Below are positions 8,775-16,912 of a stretch of 64,000 bases of DNA, piece after piece. Origin of the DNA: Noviherbaspirillum sp. UKPF54 (lineage in GTDB: Bacteria > Pseudomonadota > Gammaproteobacteria > Burkholderiales > Burkholderiaceae_D). The translations under genes were made by a program, and so were the position numbers. Where the stretch lies: the NCBI RefSeq assembly GCF_007874125.1, contig NZ_CP040128.1, forward strand, positions 2,108,001 through 2,172,000, given 5' to 3'. Positions within the stretch are counted from its first letter, which is position 1. Every line of letters begins with the position of its first letter. A model generated the notes under the pieces. The model did no database searches, had not been told where the DNA came from, and saw only the letters and a list, made by a program, of their open reading frames with translations.

Positions 8775-11486
8775 ATGTCCCGCAACACTCTGAACACGCT
8801 CAAGGAATTCAATCTCTCGGGCTCCAAGAAGGGCCAGTTCTATTCGCTTCCCGCGCTGGCGAAGAAACTCGACGTGAATCTATCGCGCCTGCCGGTATCA
8901 ATCCGTATCGTCCTGGAGTCGGTGCTGCGCAATTGCGACGGACAGAAGGTCACCGAAGAGCACGTCAAGCAACTCGCGAACTGGAGCCCGACGGCGGCGC
9001 GCGTCGATGAAATTCCGTTCGTGGTCGCGCGCGTGGTACTGCAGGACTTCACCGGCGTTCCTCTCCTGGCCGACCTGGCGGCAATGCGCGGCGTGGCAAG
9101 CAAGATGGGCAAGAAGCCGAAGAACATCGAGCCGCTGGTGCCGGTGGACCTCGTCGTCGACCACTCGGTGCAGGTCGACTACTTCCGCGACAAGAAAGCG
9201 CTCGACCTGAACATGAAGCTGGAATTCCAGCGCAACAACGAGCGTTACCAGTTCATGAAGTGGGGCATGCAGGCATTCGATACCTTCGGCGTGGTGCCTC
9301 CCGGCTTTGGCATCGTGCACCAGGTCAACCTCGAATACCTGGCGCGCGGAGTGCATAACAAGGATGGCGTGTTCTACCCCGACACCCTGGTCGGCACCGA
9401 CTCCCACACCACCATGATCAACGGCATCGGCGTAGTCGGCTGGGGCGTGGGAGGCATCGAGGCCGAAGCGGGCATGCTGGGCCAGCCGGTGTATTTCCTG
9501 ACCCCGGACGTGATCGGCGTGAACCTGACCGGCCAGTTGCGCGAAGGTGTCACCGCCACCGACCTGGTACTGACCATCACCGAAATGCTGCGCAAGGAAA
9601 AGGTCGTCGGCAAGTTCGTCGAATTCTTCGGCGAAGGCACCGCGTCGCTTTCGACCACCGACCGCGCGACGATTGCCAACATGGCGCCGGAATACGGCGC
9701 GACAATGGGCTTCTTCCCGGTCGATGAAGCCACCATCGACTACTTCAAGGGTACCGGCCGCAGCAAGGCCGAGATCGATGCTTTCGAAAACTATTTCAAG
9801 GCGCAAGGCCTGTTTGGCATTCCGAAGGATGGCGACATCGACTACACCAATGTGGTCACGCTCGATCTCGGGGCCGTCGCGCCGTCGCTGGCCGGCCCGA
9901 AGCGGCCGCAGGACCGGATCGAAATCGGCCACGTAAAATCGACCTTCCAAGACCTGTTCTCCAAGCCGGTATCGCAGAACGGCTTCAACAAAAAGGCGGA
10001 AGATTTGGAAGCCGAGTATGAGACCTCGGACGGCATCAAGGTCAAGAGCGGAGATGTGTTGATCGCGGCGATCACTTCCTGCACCAACACCTCGAATCCG
10101 AGCGTGCTGCTGGCCGCCGGCCTGCTGGCCAAGAAGGCGGTGGAAGCCGGCCTTACCGTTGCGCCGCACATCAAGACTTCGCTCGCACCCGGCTCGCGCG
10201 TGGTCACCAAATACCTGGAAGCGGCCGGCCTGCTGCCCTACCTTGAAAAACTGGGCTTTGGCGTGGCAGCATACGGTTGCACCACCTGCATCGGCAATGC
10301 CGGCGACCTGACCGCCGAGCTGAATGAAGCCATCGTCAAGAACGACATCGTCGCGGCGGCAGTGCTGTCGGGCAATCGCAACTTCGAAGCGCGCATTCAC
10401 CCGAACATCCGCGCCAACTTCCTGGCGTCGCCGCCGCTGGTCGTCGCTTATGCGATCGCCGGCAACGTCACCAGGGACTTGATGACGGAACCGGTCGGCA
10501 AGGGCAAGGGCGGCAAGGATATTTTCCTTGGAGACATCTGGCCGACTTCGCAGGAAATCGGCAAGCTGATGAAATTCGCGATGAACGCGTCTGTCTTCAA
10601 GGAAAACTACGCGGAAGTCAAGGAAGCGCCCGGCAAGCTGTGGGAGCAGATCAAGGGCGTGGCCAAGGGTGAAGTGTACAACTGGCCCCAATCGACTTAC
10701 ATCGCGGAACCGCCATTCTTCGCCGATTTCGGCATGGAACCGAAGGCTGCCGCGACCGGCATCTCGGGTGCACGCGCACTGGGCGTGTTCGGCGATTCGA
10801 TCACGACCGACCATATCTCTCCGGCCGGCTCGATCAAGGAATCCAGCCCGGCAGGCAAGTGGCTGCTGGAAAACGGGGTCACGAAGGCCGACTTTAATTC
10901 CTACGGTTCGCGCCGCGGCAACCATGAAGTCATGATGCGCGGCACCTTTGCCAACGTGCGCATCAAGAATCTGATGATCCCGCCCAAGGAAGACGGTTCG
11001 CGCGTCGAAGGCGGCCTGACGGTGCACCAACCGAGCGGCGAGCAAATGTCGATTTACGATGCCGCGATGAAGTACGTCGGCGACGGCGTCCCGACCATGG
11101 TATTCGCCGGCGAAGAGTACGGCACCGGTTCGTCGCGCGACTGGGCTGCCAAAGGCACGCAGCTACTGGGCGTGAAGGCGGTGGTCGCGCGTTCCTTCGA
11201 ACGCATCCACCGCTCCAACCTGGTCGGCATGGGCGTGCTGCCGCTGCAATTCCTCGGCGACGACAGCGTGCAGTCGCTCGGCATCACGGGCAATGAAACA
11301 TTCGACCTGCAAGGCCTCGAAGGCGACCTCAAGCCGCAGCAGCAAGTCACGCTGGTGATCAACCGTGCCAACGGCGAGAAGCAGGAAGTACAAGTCTTGT
11401 TGCGCATCGATACGCCGATCGAAGTCGACTATTACAAGCACGGCGGCATCCTGCCCTTCGTTCTGCGGCAACTGCTCGCGGCATAA
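8775..11486 (+). CDS. acnA: Aconitate hydratase A
   Basis: Isomerises citrate to isocitrate using a 4Fe-4S cluster; the AcnA (IRP1-like) type, 903 aa, full length. Cluster ligands are seen in [12 protein letters not shown] and [11 protein letters not shown]; the substrate-binding swivel motif [11 protein letters not shown] is in the C-terminal domain. The start ATG follows AAAGGAGAGGCT. It stands alone downstream of the CoA-ester lyase and MliC-like genes and is followed by a strong terminator at 11551. Family members can bind RNA when the cluster is lost; nothing here shows whether this one does. Confidence 0.97.
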   Translation: MSRNTLNTLKEFNLSGSKKGQFYSLPALAKKLDVNLSRLPVSIRIVLESVLRNCDGQKVTEEHVKQLANWSPTAARVDEIPFVVARVVLQDFTGVPLLADLAAMRGVASKMGKKPKNIEPLVPVDLVVDHSVQVDYFRDKKALDLNMKLEFQRNNERYQFMKWGMQAFDTFGVVPPGFGIVHQVNLEYLARGVHNKDGVFYPDTLVGTDSHTTMINGIGVVGWGVGGIEAEAGMLGQPVYFLTPDVIGVNLTGQLREGVTATDLVLTITEMLRKEKVVGKFVEFFGEGTASLSTTDRATIANMAPEYGATMGFFPVDEATIDYFKGTGRSKAEIDAFENYFKAQGLFGIPKDGDIDYTNVVTLDLGAVAPSLAGPKRPQDRIEIGHVKSTFQDLFSKPVSQNGFNKKAEDLEAEYETSDGIKVKSGDVLIAAITSCTNTSNPSVLLAAGLLAKKAVEAGLTVAPHIKTSLAPGSRVVTKYLEAAGLLPYLEKLGFGVAAYGCTTCIGNAGDLTAELNEAIVKNDIVAAAVLSGNRNFEARIHPNIRANFLASPPLVVAYAIAGNVTRDLMTEPVGKGKGGKDIFLGDIWPTSQEIGKLMKFAMNASVFKENYAEVKEAPGKLWEQIKGVAKGEVYNWPQSTYIAEPPFFADFGMEPKAAATGISGARALGVFGDSITTDHISPAGSIKESSPAGKWLLENGVTKADFNSYGSRRGNHEVMMRGTFANVRIKNLMIPPKEDGSRVEGGLTVHQPSGEQMSIYDAAMKYVGDGVPTMVFAGEEYGTGSSRDWAAKGTQLLGVKAVVARSFERIHRSNLVGMGVLPLQFLGDDSVQSLGITGNETFDLQGLEGDLKPQQQVTLVINRANGEKQEVQVLLRIDTPIEVDYYKHGGILPFVLRQLLAA

Positions 11487-11550
11487 GGAGCCGGACGGCG
11501 ACGCAATGTGCAAGCCGGACGTAAGAATCCACAGGTAGTCTTGAATCAAG

Positions 11551-11580
11551 GAAAACGCCGGTTGATCCGGCGTTTTCTTT
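11551..11580 (+). terminator. Rho-independent terminator of acnA
   Basis: Perfect 11 bp stem (GAAAACGCCGG with CCGGCGTTTTC), 5 nt loop, then CTTT. It separates acnA from the small ORF that follows. Confidence 0.85.
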
Positions 11581-11605
11581 AAATCAATAATTCAGGAGAC
11601 AAACC

Positions 11606-11770
11606 ATGTGGAAAATTTTTGCAGGATTTATGGCGTTCGCGCTGGCTGCCTTGTTCTTCATCATGAAGGGCGGCGACAAGGTGGATATGCAAGGCGAAGC
11701 AGGCGGTCACGAGCCAGTCGCCTCCGCCCCGGCCGCATCGGCTTCACCGGCACACGCCGAATCAAAGTAA
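11606..11770 (+). CDS. 54-residue single-span membrane peptide
   Basis: Short ORF starting ATG at 11606 with a near-perfect ribosome site CAGGAGA six bases before it. The product begins MWKIFAGFMAFALAALFFIM, one membrane helix (about 4-20), followed by a Gly/Asp/Lys turn and an Ala/Ser/Pro-rich tail ending in HAESK. It is bracketed by the acnA terminator (11551-11580) and its own terminator (11785-11820), so it would be a separate transcript. No family recognised; probably a small inner-membrane protein with a periplasmic or cytoplasmic tail. Confidence 0.72.
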   Translation: MWKIFAGFMAFALAALFFIMKGGDKVDMQGEAGGHEPVASAPAASASPAHAESK

Positions 11771-11784
11771 GCGCCCCGTTTTGC

Positions 11785-11820
11785 AGCCGCATGGCGTCGT
11801 GCTATGCGGCTTTTTTATTT
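11785..11820 (+). terminator. Rho-independent terminator of the small ORF
   Basis: Eight-bp stem (AGCCGCAT with ATGCGGCT), 12 nt loop, then TTTTTATTTT. It lies 14 nt after the stop of the 54-residue ORF, which supports that ORF being transcribed. Confidence 0.85.
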
Positions 11821-12005
11821 TCCCGCCCCCTATTCCTAACAGTTGTCCGCCGGTGCATCGAAATCTTTATCGAAGTGCATGCCTTTAAACGCGACCCGGC
11901 GCCCCAATATGATTTTTTCATGCTCCGGCGCGATCCATCTCGGCCGGCATACGTTGAATCTAATACAATAACAACACCTCTCTTCGCCTTCTCCTTTTAT
12001 CCGTC

Positions 12006-13253
12006 ATGCGCCGTTTTTCCAAAAGTTCACCCAACAGGCTGTCAGGTGACAGCCAACGTCTGGTTGCCTTATCTCAAGGCAAGACACAGGCGGCAAGTCG
12101 CCTGGAGGAACGCGGCTGGGAACGCTGCGTGGACACCTTGCTGCACAAGCTGCTGAAATCGGGGCACCAGGACACGATCGACGCAGCCCTGGAGCACTTG
12201 TTCAAAACCGACCTTCCCGCGTACGACACGCTGATGGAATCGGTCGAAGCCAACAGCGAGTCCTGCACGCTCGAACACGACGGCATGCAGTACGACGTGC
12301 TGCTGATCGCCGCGCCGGTCCTGGCCTGGACACGGTTTACGATTGCGTCCGGCACCATTCCGGACGAGATGCGCACGACCTTGTCCGCGCATCTGCATGG
12401 CCACTTGCTGGCGCCCGATACCCATCTTGCGCTACAACCGACGCTTTTTTCGATCGATCAATTGCCGCGCACCCATGCCGAAACGTTCGCCCTGACCCAG
12501 CGCATGGCCCAGTCCGCCGTCAAGGGCCTTGCGCTTCGGCCTCTCGCCAATCCGCCGGAAACGGCTCCCTTCCTCGCCGACACGCGCTATCTGCTGGCAG
12601 CCGTGGCCGCGCGCAGCGGCGAGCCGCTGTTTGCATGGCAAGCATCGCTGCATCTTTCCGACCGCATGCAGGCGCTGGCGCAATGGCGTGCGCAGGCGAC
12701 GCCAAATATCATGTCGCTGCTGCCCGGTTGCGGTGTCGAACTGCTAATGCCGGAAGCGTATTACATTGCCTGCCGCGAGGCGGACAAGGAAATCCGGCCG
12801 GCGTCCATCCGGGCGGCGGTACATTACCTGACCAATACACTCAGCGTCGATACGAGCGGGCTGCGCGCCATCATCGGCGGTTTCAGCGAAGACCCGGTCG
12901 CCGGACACGTCGACGAATATCGCGTCGCGTTTACGCTGCGCCAGAATCCGGAAGTCGTTTATGGCGTCGTATGGCCACTATATGGCCAGGAAGACGAGGA
13001 AGAAACCGTCAGCCCCACGCTGGAGGCGGTGATGATGCCGGAAAGCGTGTCGCAGGAATTGCGCACGCCGATCGAAGAAATCGTGGCACTGCTGCGTGCC
13101 TGCGGCATCACGCATATCAAGCGGCATAGCGAACGCTTTCCGATGGAGTTCTGCGACGACTGCGGCGCGCCCTTGTATCCGGATGCCGAAGGCGAACTGG
13201 TGCACGCCGAAATGCCCGAGGATGCGCCAAGCGGAACCGAGCATTTCCACTGA
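12006..13253 (+). CDS. DUF2863 family protein
   Basis: 415-residue cytoplasmic protein of a family I know mainly from Burkholderiales; function unknown. The N-terminus MRRFSKSSPNRLSGDSQRLVALS is typical, and the long middle region is alpha/beta without a catalytic motif I recognise. The C-terminus has a single CxxC (C383-D-D-C386) in CDDCGAPLYPD followed by several His, which looks like half of a zinc ribbon. An acidic patch GQEDEEETVS precedes it. There is no signal peptide or membrane helix. It lies between a terminator and a convergent CYTH gene. Confidence 0.85.
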   Translation: MRRFSKSSPNRLSGDSQRLVALSQGKTQAASRLEERGWERCVDTLLHKLLKSGHQDTIDAALEHLFKTDLPAYDTLMESVEANSESCTLEHDGMQYDVLLIAAPVLAWTRFTIASGTIPDEMRTTLSAHLHGHLLAPDTHLALQPTLFSIDQLPRTHAETFALTQRMAQSAVKGLALRPLANPPETAPFLADTRYLLAAVAARSGEPLFAWQASLHLSDRMQALAQWRAQATPNIMSLLPGCGVELLMPEAYYIACREADKEIRPASIRAAVHYLTNTLSVDTSGLRAIIGGFSEDPVAGHVDEYRVAFTLRQNPEVVYGVVWPLYGQEDEEETVSPTLEAVMMPESVSQELRTPIEEIVALLRACGITHIKRHSERFPMEFCDDCGAPLYPDAEGELVHAEMPEDAPSGTEHFH

Positions 13254-13271
13254 CGCCCTTGGCATTACGCC

Positions 13272-13736
13272 TCACCACCTGACATAGGGGTGGCGCAGCA
13301 GATTCGCATTGTAGTAGCGCGCATCGTGCGTCACCTCCTGCCCTATCCAAGCCGGTTTGGCAAACGCCTGGTCTTCGCTCTCGAGTTCGACTTCCGCCAC
13401 CACCAGTCCGGAGTTTTCGCCCAGGAACTCATCGACTTCCCAGGTCAAGCCCTGATACGGAATGCGATAGCGATATTTTTCGATGATAGGTCGCTCGCAC
13501 AGATTGTCGAGAAACGCCTGCGCATCTTCCAGCGGAATCGGATATTCCCATTCGCTGCGCGTGGCACCTACAGTGCGGCCCTTGATCGTCAGCATTGCGC
13601 CTTCACCTTCAATGCGCACCCGCACAATGCGCTCCGGTGACGACGACAGGTAGCCTTGGCGCAGCAATACACCCTGCCCCATCGTCTTCCAGCGTTCGTC
13701 CGTCACCAGAAACTTGCGTTCTATTTCGACGCTCAC
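13272..13736 (-). CDS. CYTH domain protein
   Basis: 154 aa, one CYTH (triphosphate tunnel) domain. The signature ExExK is at the N-terminus (EIERKFLV), followed by alternating charged strands (RVRIEGEGAMLTIKGR, SEWEYPIP, EKYRYRIPY, WEVDEFLGENSGLVVAEVELE) that line the tunnel in this superfamily. Members hydrolyse inorganic triphosphate, thiamine triphosphate or related compounds with a divalent metal. The start GTG at 13736 overlaps the stop of the upstream carboxypeptidase as GTGA, so translation is probably coupled. The exact substrate is not visible. Confidence 0.88.
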   Translation of the reverse strand: MSVEIERKFLVTDERWKTMGQGVLLRQGYLSSSPERIVRVRIEGEGAMLTIKGRTVGATRSEWEYPIPLEDAQAFLDNLCERPIIEKYRYRIPYQGLTWEVDEFLGENSGLVVAEVELESEDQAFAKPAWIGQEVTHDARYYNANLLRHPYVRW

Positions 13737-14866
13737 GACCGTCCCCGCGTGATCGAGTGCAGGATCGGTTGCAGCATCGCGCCCCCCAGCCTGGCGCTGC
13801 GTGCGCCGTTCCAGCCGACCTCGGGATCGGGCAATGAAGCGTTGTCCTTGAACGGCATCTCCAGCGTCAGCGATATGCACTTGAACGTGTGGCCGATATA
13901 TTTCGATGCCAGCTGCAACATGTCGGCGCGGTATTTGCTAGCCTCGTAGCCATGTTCGGTCTGGAAATCCGGGCTGGCCAGCTTAAAGCTGTCGATAAAT
14001 ACTTGTTGTTCGGCAGCCTGCCGTTCGCTGAATCCCTCCAGCATTTCGCAGCCTGCGACGAAGACATGAGGCAGGCTTTCGTCGCCATGAATGTCGAGGA
14101 ACAGGTCGCAACCGACTTCATGGATCTTGTTTTTCACAAAAAAGACTTCCGGGCTTCTTTCCATCGACGGCGCGACCCATTCGCGGTTCAGGTTGGCGCC
14201 GGCCGCATTGGTGCGAAGATTGCCGCGCACCGAGCCGTCCGGATTCATGTTTGGCACGATGTAGAGCGCTGCTTGCTGCAAAAGCTTACTCGCAATCGGA
14301 TTGGCGCGATCCAGCAATGCGTCGATCATCCCTTCAACCAGCCATTCGGCCATGGTTTCGCCCGGATGCTGGCGCGCGATAACCCACACCTTGGCCGCCG
14401 CATCTGGGTTGCCGATCACGGCCAGGTCAAGGTCTCGGCCATCCACGGTGGCGCCGAGGCGTTCGACGCGGGCAAACGGATGTTTTTCCACCTTGCCCAA
14501 CAGGCGCAAATGGCGTTCCCAGGAATAAGGTTCGAAATACGCGTAGTACACGCTGTCACGTTCCGGCACGTGACGTACCGTCAGCACCTGTCCGTCGTAT
14601 GTCGTCGGCACCCTGAACCAGTTTTCAAGGTCGTAGCTGGCGACCGCCTGATAGTTTTCCCATCCTTGCGGGAATGCGGCCTGCCCGGCATTCAGGAAGC
14701 GCATGACGCACTCCTGACCGCGCGCGCCCTGCAGCCGGAAATGGAACCATTGCAGGAAATCGGCATGATTATCCTTGCGCAGAGTGAGATCGATCGTGAC
14801 GGGACTGTCGGCGCGAATGACTTCGATGGCGCCGGCGTCGAACTGCTGGCTGATAGTGATGGGCAT
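13733..14866 (-). CDS. M14 zinc carboxypeptidase, cytosolic CCP-like
   Basis: 377-residue metallocarboxypeptidase without signal peptide. An N-terminal beta-sandwich domain (about 1-120) precedes the M14 domain, the layout of cytosolic carboxypeptidases. Zinc ligands are in RQHPGETMAEW (HxxE) and LDIHGDE; NPDGSVRGNLRTN and ANLNREW give the substrate-carboxylate residues, and the catalytic Glu is in SLTLEMPF. The ATG at 14866 gives MPITISQQF; an earlier in-frame start adds 20 unconserved residues. It overlaps the CYTH gene by 4 nt. Likely removes C-terminal amino acids from peptides or proteins; target unknown. Confidence 0.88.
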   Translation of the reverse strand: MPITISQQFDAGAIEVIRADSPVTIDLTLRKDNHADFLQWFHFRLQGARGQECVMRFLNAGQAAFPQGWENYQAVASYDLENWFRVPTTYDGQVLTVRHVPERDSVYYAYFEPYSWERHLRLLGKVEKHPFARVERLGATVDGRDLDLAVIGNPDAAAKVWVIARQHPGETMAEWLVEGMIDALLDRANPIASKLLQQAALYIVPNMNPDGSVRGNLRTNAAGANLNREWVAPSMERSPEVFFVKNKIHEVGCDLFLDIHGDESLPHVFVAGCEMLEGFSERQAAEQQVFIDSFKLASPDFQTEHGYEASKYRADMLQLASKYIGHTFKCISLTLEMPFKDNASLPDPEVGWNGARSARLGGAMLQPILHSITRGRS

Positions 14867-14935
14867 GATATGGCGTGACACCGGTTGAGCGGGTTGGCGA
14901 TGAGTCCGGGAGGCAAGACATCCCAAGCCACAATA

Positions 14936-14959
14936 GAAAAAGCCGGATTGCTCCGGCTT
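14936..14959 (-). terminator. Terminator of tRNA-Pro
   Basis: On the minus strand AAGCCGG and CCGGCTT pair around a 6 nt loop and are followed by TTTCTATT. It lies 22 nt after the tRNA 3' end, separating it from the carboxypeptidase gene. Confidence 0.75.
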
Positions 14960-14980
14960 GTTCTAACTGCTTGATTCTAT

Positions 14981-15057
14981 TGGTCGGGGCGGGGAGATTC
15001 GAACTCCCGACCCCTTGCACCCCATGCAAGTACGCTACCAGGCTGCGCTACGCCCCG
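14981..15057 (-). tRNA. tRNA-Pro(GGG)
   Basis: 77 nt including an encoded CCA. Acceptor CGGGGCG pairs with CGCCCCG; the D arm is GCGC...GCGT; the anticodon stem CTTGC/GCAAG encloses loop ATGGGGT with anticodon GGG; the T arm contains GTTCGAATC. Reads CCC and CCU codons. Confidence 0.96.
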
Positions 15058-15450
15058 ACGAAGCCTTACATTATAGCAGAGCGATAACGGTTTCTACCAT
15101 GCATGCCAGAAATCTCTATCACTGCTTCCTGTTGTCCGCGTCGGGCGCCATGACAAAGCCCTGAACGCTGTCGCCGCTCAATGCAGTCTTACGATTGATG
15201 GGCGGCTTCGTGCGCCCGCCTACGCCATTCGCAGCTGGCAAACGAAATCGGGGCTCGCACTCATGCTTATTTTCCAGAGTAACGACCTGTCCGTTGAGGT
15301 ATGCCTTTCAGCCATCCCGCGCCCTCTGTTCCTTTGTGAACTTTTGAATCCGCGCGCGACCGAATGCTATGACGCCGGTGCCGTTCGAGCGTCTACGGAA
15401 GCCTTCGCGCCGACGAGTCACCGGCGTAGCAACGATGCAAGAGGCTCCCT
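15058..15450. other. Intergenic, tRNA-Pro to esterase gene
   Basis: 393 bases. Apart from the tRNA-Pro -10 box, I see no convincing gene or repeat. A 121-codon plus-strand frame (15263-15628) runs into the next gene out of frame, has no ribosome site and shows no recognisable protein. The last bases carry AAGAGG, the ribosome site of the esterase gene. Confidence 0.6.
15070..15075 (-). promoter_or_regulatory. -10 box of tRNA-Pro promoter
   Basis: Perfect TATAAT on the minus strand, 13 bp before the mature tRNA 5' end, so transcription starts a few bases upstream of the tRNA. No good -35 hexamer is visible at 16-18 bp. Confidence 0.6.
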
Positions 15451-16830
15451 ATGTCTGACCGTTCCCTGCACGAAGCGCTACGGCATGAAGTCCAGGCCAT
15501 CACGCGTGACGAAGATTATGATTCCATCATTGAACAGCTGGGCAATGTGTCGATCGTGCTGCTGGGCGAAGCCACGCACGGCACGCACGAGTTCTATCGA
15601 GACCGTGCCGAAATCAGCAAACGCCTGATTGCAAAAAAAGGATTCGACGCCATTGCCGTCGAAGCGGACTGGCCGGATGCGTTGCGCGTAAGCCGGTATG
15701 TGCAGGGCGCGAGCCGCTACCACGTTAAATCCCATTCATCCGCCCCCGACATGCTGCCGGAAGAAGCCCTCGGAAATTTCCAGCGCTTTCCGCAATGGAT
15801 GTGGCGCAACACCGAGATCGTCGCGCTAGTCGATTGGCTGCGTACGCATAATCAGGGGATCGAAGAGGCCGGGCGCCGCGTCGGCTTTTACGGCCTCGAC
15901 CTGTACAGCTTGCGCAGTTCGATGGATGCCGTGGTGCGCTATCTGTCGCAGGTCGACCCCGAGGCAGCCAAGCGCGCCCGCGCGCGCTACGGCTGCTTCG
16001 ACCACTCGGCGGAAGACCCGCAACGCTATGGTTATGCGGCGACCTTTGGCATGAGAAAGGATTGCGAGGATGAAGTGGTGCGCCAATTGATCGAGCTGCA
16101 ATCCGAGACGCAACGGCAACTGGAAGGCCGCCTCGACGGCTTGCCGCAGGCTGCGATCGACGAGCTGTTTTACGCGCAGCAGAATGCGCGGGTCGCACAA
16201 AATGCGGAAGCCTATTACCGCGCGATGTTCCAGGGGCGCGACGAATCCTGGAACCTGCGCGACACGCACATGGCAAATACCCTGCAGGCGCTGCGAGAGC
16301 ACATTGCCAGGCGCAAGGGCGGCCGTGCCAAGGTCATCGCGTGGGCCCACAACTCCCATATCGGCGACGCCAGGGCGACGGAGATGGGCGAGCGCGGGCA
16401 GCTCAATCTCGGACAGCTGGTACGCGAACAGGCGGGCCAAGACTGCTTCCTGCTCGGTTTCACCACCCACGCCGGCACCGTCACGGCGGCGTCCGACTGG
16501 GATGCGCCGGCGGAACTGAAGACGGTGCTCCCGTCGGCGGCGGACAGTTTCGAGCATCTGCTGCACGACACCCGCGTGCCCGGCTTTTTCGTGCCGATTC
16601 GCGGCACGCCGCACGTGCAGGAATTGCTGAGCGAACGCCGCATGGAACGCGCGATCGGCGTGCTCTACCTTCCCGAATCCGAACGCGCGAGCCATTACTT
16701 CCATGCCCATATGGCGCAACAGTTCGACGCCGTCATCCATTTCGACCGGACGCATGCGCTACAACCGCTCGATCTCTCGCCGCACTGGGCGCATGAGGGA
16801 GTTCCGGATACCTATCCATACGGCGTGTAG
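15451..16830 (+). CDS. Erythromycin-esterase-family protein
   Basis: 459 aa, no signal peptide. The family's metal-free hydrolase motifs are present: LLGEATHGTHEFYRDRAEI (His 43 and Glu 40), VEADWPDALRVSRYV, FYGLDLYSL, and WAHNSHIGDARATEMG with the conserved histidines. EreA/EreB open the macrolide lactone ring, but most chromosomal relatives in environmental bacteria have no known substrate, so resistance should not be inferred. The start ATG is supported by AAGAGG. It is convergent with the 3HB-oligomer hydrolase gene and stands alone. Confidence 0.88.
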   Translation: MSDRSLHEALRHEVQAITRDEDYDSIIEQLGNVSIVLLGEATHGTHEFYRDRAEISKRLIAKKGFDAIAVEADWPDALRVSRYVQGASRYHVKSHSSAPDMLPEEALGNFQRFPQWMWRNTEIVALVDWLRTHNQGIEEAGRRVGFYGLDLYSLRSSMDAVVRYLSQVDPEAAKRARARYGCFDHSAEDPQRYGYAATFGMRKDCEDEVVRQLIELQSETQRQLEGRLDGLPQAAIDELFYAQQNARVAQNAEAYYRAMFQGRDESWNLRDTHMANTLQALREHIARRKGGRAKVIAWAHNSHIGDARATEMGERGQLNLGQLVREQAGQDCFLLGFTTHAGTVTAASDWDAPAELKTVLPSAADSFEHLLHDTRVPGFFVPIRGTPHVQELLSERRMERAIGVLYLPESERASHYFHAHMAQQFDAVIHFDRTHALQPLDLSPHWAHEGVPDTYPYGV

Positions 16831-16874
16831 CGCCCCTGCACAAGAGGCCTGCATTTTTCGCCCCTCGCGAAGGC

Positions 16875-16903
16875 GCAGGCGCGCCCCCACCATTCGCGCC
16901 TGC
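16875..16903. terminator. Hairpin between convergent genes
   Basis: GCAGGCGCG and CGCGCCTGC pair perfectly (9 bp) across an 11 nt loop in the 82 bp between the esterase and hydrolase stops. There is no T-run on either side, so intrinsic termination is uncertain. Confidence 0.45.
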
Positions 16904-16912
16904 CGGCGCCGC

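Noticed and set aside
8898..11045. 715-codon minus-strand open frame opposite acnA
   Set aside because: Shadow of the aconitase gene; no ribosome site or domain.
15451..16830. Macrolide resistance determinant
   Set aside because: The protein belongs to the erythromycin-esterase superfamily, but chromosomal members are diverse and there is no mobile context, so a resistance role is not supported.
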